Of a stretch of DNA of 64,000 bases, positions 1 through 9,025 are shown one piece after another. Made by a program: the position numbers and the translations under genes. The stretch comes from Cylindrospermum sp. NIES-4074 (lineage in GTDB: Bacteria; Cyanobacteriota; Cyanobacteriia; Cyanobacteriales; Nostocaceae). The stretch is from positions 5,390,342 to 5,454,341 of the forward strand of contig AP018269.1 of assembly GCA_003994795.1 (NCBI GenBank), given 5' to 3'. The notes under the pieces are model-generated. The model did no database searches. It was not told the origin of the DNA and saw nothing but the letters and a program-made list of their open reading frames with translations. Each line of letters begins with the position of its first letter. Within the stretch, counting starts at the first letter, position 1.

Positions 1-2747
1 TGTTGTTGATAAAGCTCTACTAGCCGCAACAAATCTTGCGTGTATTCACTGGCTGGAATGAGATTACCATGAATGAAATTGACTGGATTGTTAATTTCAT
101 GAGCGACACCTGCAACCATATTACCTATTGAGGACATTTTCTCACTGTGGATAAGTTGGGTTTGGGTATGTTGCAGTTCGCGCAGGGTTTTTTCCAAATT
201 CTGGGCTTGTTGTTGTAATTTAATTTCGGCTTGTTTGCGCTCAGTAATGTCAGTTGACACACCAAGGACTTGCTTTACCCTCCCGTCATCAGTGCGGCTG
301 AATACTGTCTCCCGACTGTATAGCCAGCGCCATTCACCATTCGCTTGTCTCACGCGCATTTCAATCTCCAAAATCTCGCCATCTTTAGCAGTCACAAATT
401 TTTGTAATTGAGTGAGAATTTTTTGCCAATCATCTGTGTGAGTAATGTTGGCAAGTAGTTGATTTCCCATTTGTTGAATTTCTGCTTGAGAATAGCCGAG
501 AACACTGGCAATTTCATGATTTGCGTAAACATTGCGTTGTTCTTCTACGTCGAAGATGTAGAGAATATTGGGAGAAGAGTCAGCAATACGTTGAATAAAG
601 TGCTGGCTTGCTTTGAGTGCTTCTTCTGCTTGTTTACGCTCTGTAATATTCAATGTTGTCCCCACCAACCGATAAATTCGACCAGCACTATTTTTGAGGG
701 GATTAATTGTAGTCATCCACCAGGTTTCTTGACCATGAAAAGTCAGACATTCTTCATAGGTAGTGCCAACACCAGCTTCTATACAGCTTTTGTATCGCTG
801 ACTTACTAATGCACCTTCAACTGCGCCATGCAAATCTTCAGGAGTTTTACCAATGGCTCTTTCTTTACTAATTCCTGTTGCTTTTTCTGCTGATGAATTC
901 CAACCAACATAACAAAATTCACCGTTTTTCAGAATATCGACTACGATAATTATTTGAGCACAGCCATCATAAATGCTACGTAAGAACTGCTCTTGGTCTT
1001 GTAGTTGAGCTTCTGCTTGTTTGCGTTCGCGAATATCACGAGTAATTGTTGCAAAACACAAAGGCTCCCCAGTTTCAGAACTCTTAACCACGAACATATT
1101 GTAATCAACTGGGATTGGTTCATTAGACTGAAAGTGACGGAAACGATATTCGCTCTGCCACATACCGCATTCCATAACAGTAGGCAAAATACGCTGCTGT
1201 AAATCTTCTCGGTTTTCTGGAAAGAAGAAGTCAATAATATTAAACTTTTTAGCAACATCTAAATTGTCGATGCCAACTAGTTTTAGTCCAGCTTCATTAA
1301 TAAACAGAGGTTGTCCTTCTAGGGTGGTAGCACCAATAAAGTCACTACTATTTTCAATCAGTGAAACAAACATTTGCCGTTCTTGTTCGGCTTGCTTGCG
1401 TTCTGTGATTTCAGTTATTGTGACAACTAGTTGATAAATTTGTGAAGCGCTGTCTAAAAGAGGTGTGACATTCAAGAACCACCAAGTTTCTTTGCCATCA
1501 ATACAGAACCGTTCGTCAAAAGATATACTTTTACCTAACTTGACACATTCTTTATAGTGTTGCCGATAAATATCTGACATATCGGCATGTGGTGCTTCTG
1601 CCAAGGTTTTTCCCAAAAGATTTTCGACTGGAATAAAACTGGTTCTGGCGATCGCTGGATTAAACTTAGCGTAGCGATACTCTGCACCATCATCTAAGAC
1701 ATCCATCACATAAATGCCGTAGTCTACACCTTCCCAAATGCTTTGTAAAAACTGTACTTGCTCTTGAAGTCGTTGCTCTGCCTGTTGGCGTTCGTGCAAT
1801 GCGGCTTGCCGTTCCCGTAGGGCAGCTTGCTGTTCGCTAATATCTGACATATAACCATACCAGAGTATTTCACCTTCTGGTTGGCGTTCTGGTCGGGCAA
1901 TTGTTTTGACCCATTTGTGCTGACCAGAGGGTGCTATTATCCGCCACTCATGTGCCAAATTTTGCAGAGTTTGAGCAGATTGTGCGATCGCTTCCTGTAG
2001 ACCTGAAATATCCTCAGGATGAACACAGACAAGGGTTAGAGACGCATCATTTCGGATCTGTTCGGCATCTACTCCAAATATTTCTCCACATCCAGAAGAA
2101 ACAAAAGGGAAGCTCATCGTCCCATCAAGGTTGAGGCGAAATTCATGAATCATTCCTGGCACATTGTCTGCTAGTCGCTGCAACCGTGCTTCCGTATAAC
2201 GCAGATGTGCTGTACGCTCCTCAACTCTGGCTTCTAACTCCTCATTGAGTCGTTTAAGTTCTTCTTCTACCTGCTTACGAGCAGTGATCACTTCTGTGAA
2301 CATGATGATCCCACCGACTTCACCGGAATCTTCGTACCAGGGATGTATCTCCCACTTCACCCAATCTACTCTCCCATCTGCGCGGGGAAAGGCATCTTCT
2401 TCAGATTTCTCAATGCTTCCCGCTAAACAGCGTTGGTGAATTTCTCGCCAATGCTGAGGAATATTTGGGAAAATTTCATAATGAGAGTGACCAATAATGT
2501 CTACATCACCCAAGCTGTAATCTTCCCGCCAACGGCGACTTGCTAGCAGGTAATGCATTTGACGGTCGAATATGGCGATCGCCGCAGGTGTGTATTCCAT
2601 AAACAAACCCATCTGCGCTTGATTATGTTGCAGCGTGCTTGAGGAATTTGTCTGGACGAAATGGGCCACTACTTGCCGCAGTTCTAGCAGTTCTTTTTCC
2701 AGGGATTCGTAAGTGTTTTTATCTACAGTGATGAGATCACAAGCCAT
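1..2747 (-). CDS. Multi-PAS sensor histidine kinase (C-terminus outside window)
   Basis: The minus-strand frame is open from an ATG at 2747 to the window edge, giving about 915 residues. Translation by eye shows six PAS/PAC units joined by linkers of the ERKQAE type, near 2280, 1800, 1405, 1025, 640 and 240. It then enters a coiled segment and an H-box reading [11 protein letters not shown], so His phosphorylation by a HisKA domain is expected. The ATPase domain and any receiver lie left of position 1. There is no N-terminal membrane segment, so the sensor is probably cytoplasmic, and PAS motifs do not tell the ligand. It is separated by 321 bp from the next gene and has no visible link to the injection system. 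Confidence 0.9.
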   Translation of the reverse strand, partial: MACDLITVDKNTYESLEKELLELRQVVAHFVQTNSSSTLQHNQAQMGLFMEYTPAAIAIFDRQMHYLLASRRWREDYSLGDVDIIGHSHYEIFPNIPQHWREIHQRCLAGSIEKSEEDAFPRADGRVDWVKWEIHPWYEDSGEVGGIIMFTEVITARKQVEEELKRLNEELEARVEERTAHLRYTEARLQRLADNVPGMIHEFRLNLDGTMSFPFVSSGCGEIFGVDAEQIRNDASLTLVCVHPEDISGLQEAIAQSAQTLQNLAHEWRIIAPSGQHKWVKTIARPERQPEGEILWYGYMSDISEQQAALRERQAALHERQQAEQRLQEQVQFLQSIWEGVDYGIYVMDVLDDGAEYRYAKFNPAIARTSFIPVENLLGKTLAEAPHADMSDIYRQHYKECVKLGKSISFDERFCIDGKETWWFLNVTPLLDSASQIYQLVVTITEITERKQAEQERQMFVSLIENSSDFIGATTLEGQPLFINEAGLKLVGIDNLDVAKKFNIIDFFFPENREDLQQRILPTVMECGMWQSEYRFRHFQSNEPIPVDYNMFVVKSSETGEPLCFATITRDIRERKQAEAQLQDQEQFLRSIYDGCAQIIIVVDILKNGEFCYVGWNSSAEKATGISKERAIGKTPEDLHGAVEGALVSQRYKSCIEAGVGTTYEECLTFHGQETWWMTTINPLKNSAGRIYRLVGTTLNITERKQAEEALKASQHFIQRIADSSPNILYIFDVEEQRNVYANHEIASVLGYSQAEIQQMGNQLLANITHTDDWQKILTQLQKFVTAKDGEILEIEMRVRQANGEWRWLYSRETVFSRTDDGRVKQVLGVSTDITERKQAEIKLQQQAQNLEKTLRELQHTQTQLIHSEKMSSIGNMVAGVAHEINNPVNFIHGNLIPASEYTQDLLRLVELYQQ

Positions 2748-3068
2748 ATTCTCGTTGGTTGCCCACTAAGGGTCTGAAGTTCACTCTAGTTCTATTTTTC
2801 CCAATCAGTTGCAGCCACCAACATTAATAGCTGAGGAAAATAGTCACTTTTGCCATAGACACTCTTGCAACAGACCGTCTCATGAATGATTGAGGATTGC
2901 TATGTATTTTTAAATTGGCATCCTCATTCATTTATTACTATTTATTAATAAGATGGGACAAAGGGATCTAATTGCTATCTTGGTATCAGTGATTTTTAAA
3001 ATCGCCAATAAAATTAAAATTTGGTTAAGCTTTAGCAAAATTCGTACTTTTCAAGCAGAAATAAAATT
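2748..3068. other. Divergent intergenic region
   Basis: This AT-rich region of 321 bp lies between the divergently transcribed PAS kinase and GerMN lipoprotein genes, so promoters for both must lie here. I see no recognisable operator, RNA or repeat in it. Confidence 0.5.
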
Positions 3069-3668
3069 ATGAACACCAGCAAGAAATATCTTTTACCCGT
3101 TATTGTTGCGGCTGTTGTTGCCAGCCTCAGTAGTTGTAATTCTAGTCCTACTGCTGGTAATTTTAACAGCGAAACGCCCTCGCCTACAACAACACCAAAT
3201 AGCGTACCCTCTCCAACCGTAGCTCAGTTGAGAACTAAATCTGCTAATGCAGGTATATCTTCTCCTACGGAATCGTCTGGGGAAAATACACCTTCTTCAA
3301 CTTCTCAAGCTACTGCTAGTAAAACTACCAAGATTACCCTATACACAAGTGACTCTCAATGTCAAGAACTAATTCCACAGCCTACTTTAGTACCAGCGGA
3401 AGAACCGATGACGGGTGCAGTGGGTAAAATCCTTAAGCAACGAGACACAAGTGATTTTAGCTTGTCTGGGTATCGTGTCAGTGCCAAAGATGGTGTCGCT
3501 ACCATTGATTTACGAATATCTCCTGAGTCCAAGCGGCAATTAGCTTCTCTTTCTAGTTGTGAGCAGTTTGCTTTGTTTGGTAGTCTCCGCAAAACTCTCA
3601 CAAGTAATGCCCAATGGAACATTAAAGAAGTGCGCTTCACCGAGCGAGGGCAGGAAATTTCTCTTTAG
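3069..3668 (+). CDS. GerMN-domain lipoprotein
   Basis: A 199-residue protein with a lipoprotein signal peptide: basic start, hydrophobic residues 8-20 and a lipobox LSSC ending at Cys23. A Ser/Thr/Pro-rich linker covers residues 24-85. The C-terminal part, from about residue 90 (ITLYTSD onward) to 199, has the pattern of a GerMN domain, known from spore germination and envelope proteins of non-sporulating bacteria. It is expected to be membrane-anchored and face the periplasm. The ligand and precise function are not known. It is monocistronic and converges on the DUF928 gene. Confidence 0.75.
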   Translation: MNTSKKYLLPVIVAAVVASLSSCNSSPTAGNFNSETPSPTTTPNSVPSPTVAQLRTKSANAGISSPTESSGENTPSSTSQATASKTTKITLYTSDSQCQELIPQPTLVPAEEPMTGAVGKILKQRDTSDFSLSGYRVSAKDGVATIDLRISPESKRQLASLSSCEQFALFGSLRKTLTSNAQWNIKEVRFTERGQEISL

Positions 3669-3683
3669 CAACATTCACATTAT

Positions 3684-3718
3684 GTTAAATCCCACCCCTT
3701 GGGAGGGTGGGACTTAAC
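3684..3718. terminator. Hairpin between convergent genes
   Basis: A near-perfect inverted repeat (GTTAAaTCCCACCC / GGGTGGGAcTTAAC, loop of about 7 nt) lies 16 bp after the GerMN gene and about 56 bp after the end of the converging DUF928 gene. It has no long T run on either side. The position suggests a shared bidirectional terminator. Confidence 0.55.
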
Positions 3719-3774
3719 AGCTATATTCTCAAATCCAATATTGATTTGCTACCGACGGGGCTTCAATAGTGTGG

Positions 3775-4599
3775 TTATTGGGTGTCTGAGGTAATCGCTT
3801 CTAGCTGAATTATGGGCTGTTGAGCTAGTTTCGGTAAATAGACTGTTTTAAAAAGGGCTGACCAATTATTTGCTAAATCGGGATCGTTGGGATTAGTCGC
3901 ACGCAAATCAGCTAGAGTTTTTAAACTATCTTGCAAATAACCGTAATCTGCATAAATGGCTGCACGGTCTATAGGATCTGTTGTTGCCTCTAACTGTTTC
4001 GCTACTGGTTGATCAGGTTTCTTTAGTTCTATCCAACCACCAGCATTGGCATCACCACTACGATCACCTGAATTAGGGTTGCAAAGCAGGGACAACCGCC
4101 AACGATATTTCTTACCAGCCTCTAGCCCTGAGTAATCAGTAGGCAGAGTATAGGCTAAGATACCTTTAGTAGCGCTTACAGACAAGGTTTTTTCCAACAG
4201 CACATCATTGTCTTCACTTTTAAGTAGGAATGATGCTTGCGTTGCAGACGTTTCGGGCACATTCACAAAAAATGTTGGGCGGTTGCTTACAGTTATTTCC
4301 ACTGGAACTTTGTCTTTTTCTATCGCCACAGTTTTTGGTGACGATACCGCACTAATCGTGTCCGAGGTGCATTTACCTCTTGCTGCCCCTGCTTCTAGAT
4401 TACGGGAACCTCTAATCCTGGGTACTTTGAATCCTATTAGTCGACGACGGGCAGGTTTAGACGCTGGTCGTGAAGTTTGGGGTTTTACTTGTGTGCGTGT
4501 TGTAGCTGCTGGCTTTGCTGATACAGCCAAGGTAGTGACCAGCAAATCTGTACATAAGGTTAAGGAAAGTGTTATGAGCAACAGGGATTTTTTCAGCAT
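3775..4599 (-). CDS. DUF928 family secreted protein
   Basis: A 274-residue protein with a signal peptide (basic MLKK start, hydrophobic residues 5-27). A proline/lysine/arginine-rich linker follows, then the DUF928 body, which contains the NRPTFFVNVP segment and the LPTDYSGLEAGKKYRW segment. DUF928 is common in filamentous cyanobacteria and has no assigned biochemical role. The last 70 residues look like a helical hairpin with TPR-like character (DRAAIYADYGYLQDSL). It is probably periplasmic. The family assignment is good; the function is unknown. Confidence 0.75.
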   Translation of the reverse strand: MLKKSLLLITLSLTLCTDLLVTTLAVSAKPAATTRTQVKPQTSRPASKPARRRLIGFKVPRIRGSRNLEAGAARGKCTSDTISAVSSPKTVAIEKDKVPVEITVSNRPTFFVNVPETSATQASFLLKSEDNDVLLEKTLSVSATKGILAYTLPTDYSGLEAGKKYRWRLSLLCNPNSGDRSGDANAGGWIELKKPDQPVAKQLEATTDPIDRAAIYADYGYLQDSLKTLADLRATNPNDPDLANNWSALFKTVYLPKLAQQPIIQLEAITSDTQ

Positions 4600-5474
4600 A
4601 ATCTTTGATAATAGGCAGCCTATTTAAACAACTGGTTCTTATTCGGGACTTACGCACAAGGTACGAAAAAATAAAAGTTTTACGAACGCGGACAGCTTGT
4701 GATCGGCATACTGCCAAGATGAGGCAGTGCGTTGCTCATGTGACCAAAGTTATGGCAACTGCTGCGCCAAGAACGTTAAGAAATGGAAGGCATTGCGTAA
4801 GTCCTGATTATTTAAAGTTGACGGATTAGAGTCCTTTTTGTTTCTGGGCAATATACTCGATTACAAATTATACAGTGTAATTTTGTTTGTGTCAATTTAG
4901 ACTGTAAATCAGTTCTAGCTAGGGTTTTTTTTTCTCCCCACCTTTAACTTACTTGACGAGCAATGCTGACTGATAATACTTTCTAGAGTTAGTTTTCACA
5001 TAATTAATTTGTGCGTAGAGAAAAATATCATATATAACCAGTGTATTCTATATTTGGGAAAGTGTCCTGCTTTTTTTGAGGGAAGTCGGCTAAAATTAGT
5101 AAAATTTTAACCAAAGACTAGCATGGCAACGATTACAAGCATTTTTAATAATTTGTAGTAAAAAAAAGAGTTGAGAAATGGTATAAAGTTAACTCAATAC
5201 TCTTGACAGTCCATGAATATTGCCGCAGATCTAGGTTCAATTAAGTTGTTCATAACGTTAAAAAATGTTATGAACTTTTAACAAGTCAGGAATAAGGTAA
5301 AGCTTCGTTGCCAGAGCGTCAATGCGTAGTAGCCTGTTACCAGACAAGAGGGCAGATAGCTACAGCGCTTGCGGTAGAGAAGTTCACAAAGTATGAATTT
5401 CTTGGGTTAGCGAGGCTATTGATCTATAAATTCAAGTTACTCTCTAACTCACAATTCAAGGAACCAGCGCACAT
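4600..5474. other. Long intergenic region with one MITE-like element
   Basis: The 875 bp between the DUF928 gene and the CHASE2 operon contain a MITE-like element at 4646-4804. The rest is AT-rich with no convincing gene. Short open frames here lack family features. Confidence 0.5.
4646..4804. repeat. MITE-like element with GGACTTACGCA terminal inverted repeats
   Basis: The left end GGACTTACGCA (4646-4656) and right end TGCGTAAGTCC (4794-4804) are perfect 11-bp inverted repeats enclosing 159 bp that contain no full gene. A second element with similar ends is at 49156-49243, and a solitary end is at 8482-8492. The ends are those of a dispersed, transposase-less element. No clear target duplication was identified. 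Confidence 0.65.
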
Positions 5475-7229
5475 ATGCAAAATTCCCATTCAAGCTCTCG
5501 CAATTTATCTCAATTATTATTGTCCTTTGGCGGTACTGTCGTTTTGACCAGCTTGGTAGTCGCTGGGGTAATAGTTGGACTACGGGAATTAGGCACCTTG
5601 GAAGGATTGGAGTTAGGCGCTTATGATTCACTGATGCGATCGCGTCCCGACAAAGGGCTAGATAAGCGCTTTACAGTACTTGGTATTGATGATTCAGATA
5701 TCCAGATCCTCAAAGAGTACCCAGTTACAGATGGCACCTTAGCAAAAGCCTTAAGGAAATTGGAAGACCAAGGAGCAGAAGTAATTGGGATAGATATTTT
5801 AAGAGATATTCCCCAAGGGCCACCCCAAGGTCGTAAAGATTTAGAGGAAGTGCTATCAAATAGCGATCGCATTGTGGCGGTATGTGAAATGAGCAAGGAA
5901 GACTCCCCCGGAACCCCATCCGCGCCAGGTATCTCAGAAGACAGGGTGGCCGTAGCTGATTACCCTGCTGATCCTGGGGGTATTGTGAGACGGGGGATGA
6001 TCATTGGCATTCCCCAAAAATCAAAACTGCCACTACCAGTTCAACATCTCTGCAATGACCCCAATCCCGACAATCAAATACCATCCTTGAGTTTCCAAAT
6101 GGTACTGCGTTACTTATACGCAAAAAAAATTGAGCCACAACAAACAAAATCTGGTGAAATCCAATTAGGAACTACGGTTCTCAAACGCCTAGAAAAGAAA
6201 GCAGGTGGATATCGTAACCTCGATTCTGGAGCTTACCAAATATTACTCAACTACCGTTCTGCCAAAAATTCAGTCAAGGTAATATCGCTCCGGGACTTGC
6301 TGGCAGATAAAGTCCCTGCAATTAACATCAAAGGCAAAATTATCTTAGCTGGTTATACGGGCGCAGTTGTACATGATACTTTTTACACTCCCTTTAGTGC
6401 AGGTGCTGCGGACAACCAAAAAATGCCTGGGGTAGTAGTTCACGCTCAAAATGCCAGTCAAATAATCAGTGCAGTTTTGGATAAACAACCACTGATGTGG
6501 TATTGGCATCAGTGGCAAGAAAGTTTATGGATTTTTGGTTGGACAGCATTGGGAGCCATTCTAGCCTGGCGAATTCGTACTCCTTGGATATTGATACTAG
6601 GTGGTGGGGTAGCGATCGCCATATTAGTTGGAACTAGCTATGTACTATTTATTCAAGCCGGGTGGATACCTCTAGTACCCCCATTACTTGGACTCTTGGC
6701 AAGTGTCACCAGCGTCGTATTAATAGATAGGTACGCCGCAACAATTGTCAAAACAGTTAAAGGCTTCCTGAAAATGAACGTCGAGATTGATGAAAAAAAA
6801 AAGGAGGAGGAAGTAGCGGCAATTGTTGAAAGTGATTACTTTTTAGACTTGCAACAAAGGGCAAAAGATTTGCGGGTTCGAGATAAAAACGAAGTTTCAA
6901 CCAGTATCAAACCTCCTCTTAGTACCAAAGTTGAAAACAGCGTAATTGATACCTCAGCAGCTACTCAACCAATACCATCCAGAAGAAGCGCAGAAGTAAT
7001 TAGAGCCACCCCCACTGTGCAACAAACACAATTAATAGAAGAAGTAGACTATTTGCAACAGGTGCGCGACAAACGGCGTCAACTCAACTCATCAGAAGAA
7101 GTTACTGATGCCAGCAACCCAGAAGTAACAGCCGCACAAATAGCAGGTGAAAGCGAAAATCAGGCAGAAATAGCATACTTAGAACAATTACAGCGCCGGG
7201 GTAAGAGGATGAGAGAAGGTAAAAAGTAA
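5475..7229 (+). CDS. CHASE2 domain membrane protein
   Basis: A 584-residue protein. One N-terminal membrane segment (about residues 13-34) is followed by an extracytoplasmic CHASE2 sensor domain (about 40-340, with DSLMRSRPD and the FTVLGIDDSDIQIL segment). Three closely spaced membrane segments follow (about 350-440), the classic CHASE2 arrangement. The cytoplasmic tail (about 445-584) has no kinase, cyclase or phosphatase domain, which is unusual because CHASE2 normally feeds an output domain. The tail is charged and ends with two related motifs, VDYLQQVRDKRRQL and IAYLEQLQRRGKRM, which may bind a partner. It lies in one direction with a winged-helix gene and a ParA-like ATPase, so output through these partners is a reasonable inference. 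Confidence 0.85.
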   Translation: MQNSHSSSRNLSQLLLSFGGTVVLTSLVVAGVIVGLRELGTLEGLELGAYDSLMRSRPDKGLDKRFTVLGIDDSDIQILKEYPVTDGTLAKALRKLEDQGAEVIGIDILRDIPQGPPQGRKDLEEVLSNSDRIVAVCEMSKEDSPGTPSAPGISEDRVAVADYPADPGGIVRRGMIIGIPQKSKLPLPVQHLCNDPNPDNQIPSLSFQMVLRYLYAKKIEPQQTKSGEIQLGTTVLKRLEKKAGGYRNLDSGAYQILLNYRSAKNSVKVISLRDLLADKVPAINIKGKIILAGYTGAVVHDTFYTPFSAGAADNQKMPGVVVHAQNASQIISAVLDKQPLMWYWHQWQESLWIFGWTALGAILAWRIRTPWILILGGGVAIAILVGTSYVLFIQAGWIPLVPPLLGLLASVTSVVLIDRYAATIVKTVKGFLKMNVEIDEKKKEEEVAAIVESDYFLDLQQRAKDLRVRDKNEVSTSIKPPLSTKVENSVIDTSAATQPIPSRRSAEVIRATPTVQQTQLIEEVDYLQQVRDKRRQLNSSEEVTDASNPEVTAAQIAGESENQAEIAYLEQLQRRGKRMREGKK

Positions 7230-7293
7230 AAATTGCCTCAGTTAAGTAAACAACAATCAATATCCCTTTTAGTCAACCACAAACAAAGCAAAT

Positions 7294-7587
7294 ATGAGTA
7301 ACCCAGACTTTGAAACCCCGGCAGAAAAAAGTGTAGCTGATGTCATAAATTTGCCTGACGACCAGCGGCAACTTGTTAACTGGATAACTCATCAGCAAAA
7401 AGTGACCGCTTCCGAAGTCGCGACTCACACAAATCAGACAGAAGAAGTTACCCAAGCACAACTTCAAAGCCTTGTCTCACAAGGTTTTATTCAAGAAATC
7501 AATGACAGTGGCTCGGTGTACTATCAACCTCGCTTTGTTGGCAAACAAAAAAGTAGGCTTTCGCAAAAGATATGGGACAAGCTCTAA
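7294..7587 (+). CDS. Small winged-helix-like protein
   Basis: A 97-residue protein, 64 bp after the CHASE2 gene. Residues 15-80 look like a winged helix: the pattern L-x3-RQLVNWI, a VTASEVATHT helix, LVSQGFIQEI as recognition helix plus wing, and a final beta strand YYQPRF. The same domain forms the N-terminus of the 932-residue injection-system protein at 49379-52177 (VATQM, LVDQGFVQEI). It may bind DNA or act as a protein-docking module. There is no membrane segment. The family name is not known to me. Confidence 0.7.
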   Translation: MSNPDFETPAEKSVADVINLPDDQRQLVNWITHQQKVTASEVATHTNQTEEVTQAQLQSLVSQGFIQEINDSGSVYYQPRFVGKQKSRLSQKIWDKL

Positions 7588-7617
7588 AAGACAAAAGTAA
7601 TTAGGTTTCTTACTTCT

Positions 7618-7657
7618 GCTGATAGCTGACTGCTGACCGCTGATAGCTGAATGCTTA
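7618..7657. repeat. Short degenerate GCTGATAGCTGA repeats
   Basis: Between the winged-helix and ParA-like genes there are imperfect copies of gctgatagctga and gctgactgctgacc. They resemble the short tandem repeats common in Nostocales intergenic DNA and have no coding potential. Confidence 0.5.
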
Positions 7658-7698
7658 CAATTTGCCTTTGACCTTTCACATTTTAACTTTTTGCAGCC

Positions 7699-8463
7699 AT
7701 GTCAAAAATTGTGTCTATTCACTCATTTCGGGGTGGTACGGGCAAATCAAATTCAACTGCTAACCTAGCTGCAATTGTGGCGCGTTCTGGGTTTAGAGTT
7801 GGCATCGTTGACACCGATATTCAATCTCCAGGAATTCACGTCCTGTTTGGTTTTGATGATCAGAAAATTAAATTTGCGCTTAATGATTATCTTTGGGGTA
7901 ACTGTGCTATTGAAGAATGCGCTTATGACGTTACCTCAATTTTGGGCAAATCAGGAAAGCCAAATAGCAGCCTTTATCTGATTCCTTCCAGTATTAAAGC
8001 TAAAGACATTACCAAAGTGCTGCGGGAAGGATTTGATTTTAATTTGCTAAATGATGGCTTTCAAGAACTGATTGATGCTCTCGACTTGGATTACTTATTG
8101 ATTGATACCCATCCCGGACTTAATGAGGAGACTTTGCTATCGATCGCCATTTCGGATATCCTAGTTTTGATTTTGCGTCCTGATCGCCAAGACTTTCAAG
8201 GCACAGCCGTAACAGTTGAGGTAGCCCGCAGGTTGGAAGTCCCAAAATTGCTACTGTTAATTAACAAAGCACTGCCAGCACTGGATTTTGACGTTTTGCA
8301 GCAAAATGTTGAAAAGACTTACAATGCGCCCGTAGCTGGCATTATGCCACTTTCAGAAGAAATGATCCAAATGGCAAGCAGCGATATTTTCTGCCTACGC
8401 TTCCCGGATCATTATGTCAGCAAAATTTTGGAGAAAGTTGCCCAGATGATCATTCAAAATTAA
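7699..8463 (+). CDS. ParA/MinD-family ATPase
   Basis: A 254-residue P-loop ATPase. Residues 11-18 (RGGTGKSN) form a Walker A loop of the ParA/MinD type, with Arg11 where the signature lysine usually stands. VDTDIQSPG supplies the switch I aspartates, and LDYLLIDTHPG is Walker B. The tail ends in KILEKVAQMIIQN, which could be a weak MinD-like amphipathic helix. It is last in the CHASE2 / winged-helix / ATPase operon. No ParB partner or parS-like site was seen, so positioning of a membrane complex, rather than DNA segregation, is the more likely role; this is inference. Confidence 0.85.
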   Translation: MSKIVSIHSFRGGTGKSNSTANLAAIVARSGFRVGIVDTDIQSPGIHVLFGFDDQKIKFALNDYLWGNCAIEECAYDVTSILGKSGKPNSSLYLIPSSIKAKDITKVLREGFDFNLLNDGFQELIDALDLDYLLIDTHPGLNEETLLSIAISDILVLILRPDRQDFQGTAVTVEVARRLEVPKLLLLINKALPALDFDVLQQNVEKTYNAPVAGIMPLSEEMIQMASSDIFCLRFPDHYVSKILEKVAQMIIQN

Positions 8464-8481
8464 GAAATTTAGTTACTCTTA

Positions 8482-8492
8482 GGACTTACGCA
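8482..8492. repeat. Solitary MITE terminal repeat
   Basis: GGACTTACGCA, identical to the left end of the element at 4646-4804, lies just upstream of the heptamer array. No matching right end was found downstream. Confidence 0.5.
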
Positions 8493-8522
8493 CCAATATT
8501 CTTTGTGAAGAGAGGGTGTGGG

Positions 8523-8919
8523 GAGTGCTGAGTGCTGAGTGCTGAGTGCTGAGTGCTGAGTGCTGAGTGCTGAGTGCTGAGTGCTGAGTGCTGAGTGCTG
8601 AGTGCTGAGTGCTGAGTGCTGAGTGCTGAGTGCTGAGTGCTGAGTGCTGAGTGCTGAGTGCTGAGTGCTGAGTGCTGAGTGCTGAGTGCTGAGTGCTGAG
8701 TGCTGAGTGCTGAGTGCTGAGTGCTGAGTGCTGAGTGCTGAGTGCTGAGTGCTGAGTGCTGAGTGCTGAGTGCTGAGTGCTGAGTGCTGAGTGCTGAGTG
8801 CTGAGTGCTGAGTGCTGAGTGCTGAGTGCTGAGTGCTGAGTGCTGAGTGCTGAGTGCTGAGTGCTGAGTGCTGAGTGCTGAGTGCTGAGTGCTGAGTGCT
8901 GAGTGCTGAGTGCTGAGTG
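8523..8919. repeat. Heptamer tandem array (GAGTGCT), about 56.7 copies
   Basis: A 397-bp perfect tandem array of GAGTGCT. The phase was checked at the start of every 60-base line and no interruption was found: 56 full copies plus GAGTG. It fills most of the gap between the ParA-like gene and the 3' end of the large CHAT fusion gene. Shorter heptamer runs occur elsewhere in the window, including inside coding sequence at 56941-56963. Copy number in such arrays is likely to vary by replication slippage. Confidence 0.97.
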
Positions 8920-9025
8920 GGGAGTGTGGGGGGTGAGAGATATTAAATATTATTCCTCTGCTTCCTCTGCTACCCCATCTCCCCCATCTTCCCCATCTCC
9001 CCCCTCTCCCCCCTCTCCTTTTTTA

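Noticed and set aside
5308..5547. Small frame upstream of the CHASE2 gene
   Set aside because: It overlaps the CHASE2 start, has no family motif, and its composition is like intergenic DNA.
8523..8919. Possible CRISPR array
   Set aside because: It is a direct heptamer repeat without spacers, and no cas gene is nearby.
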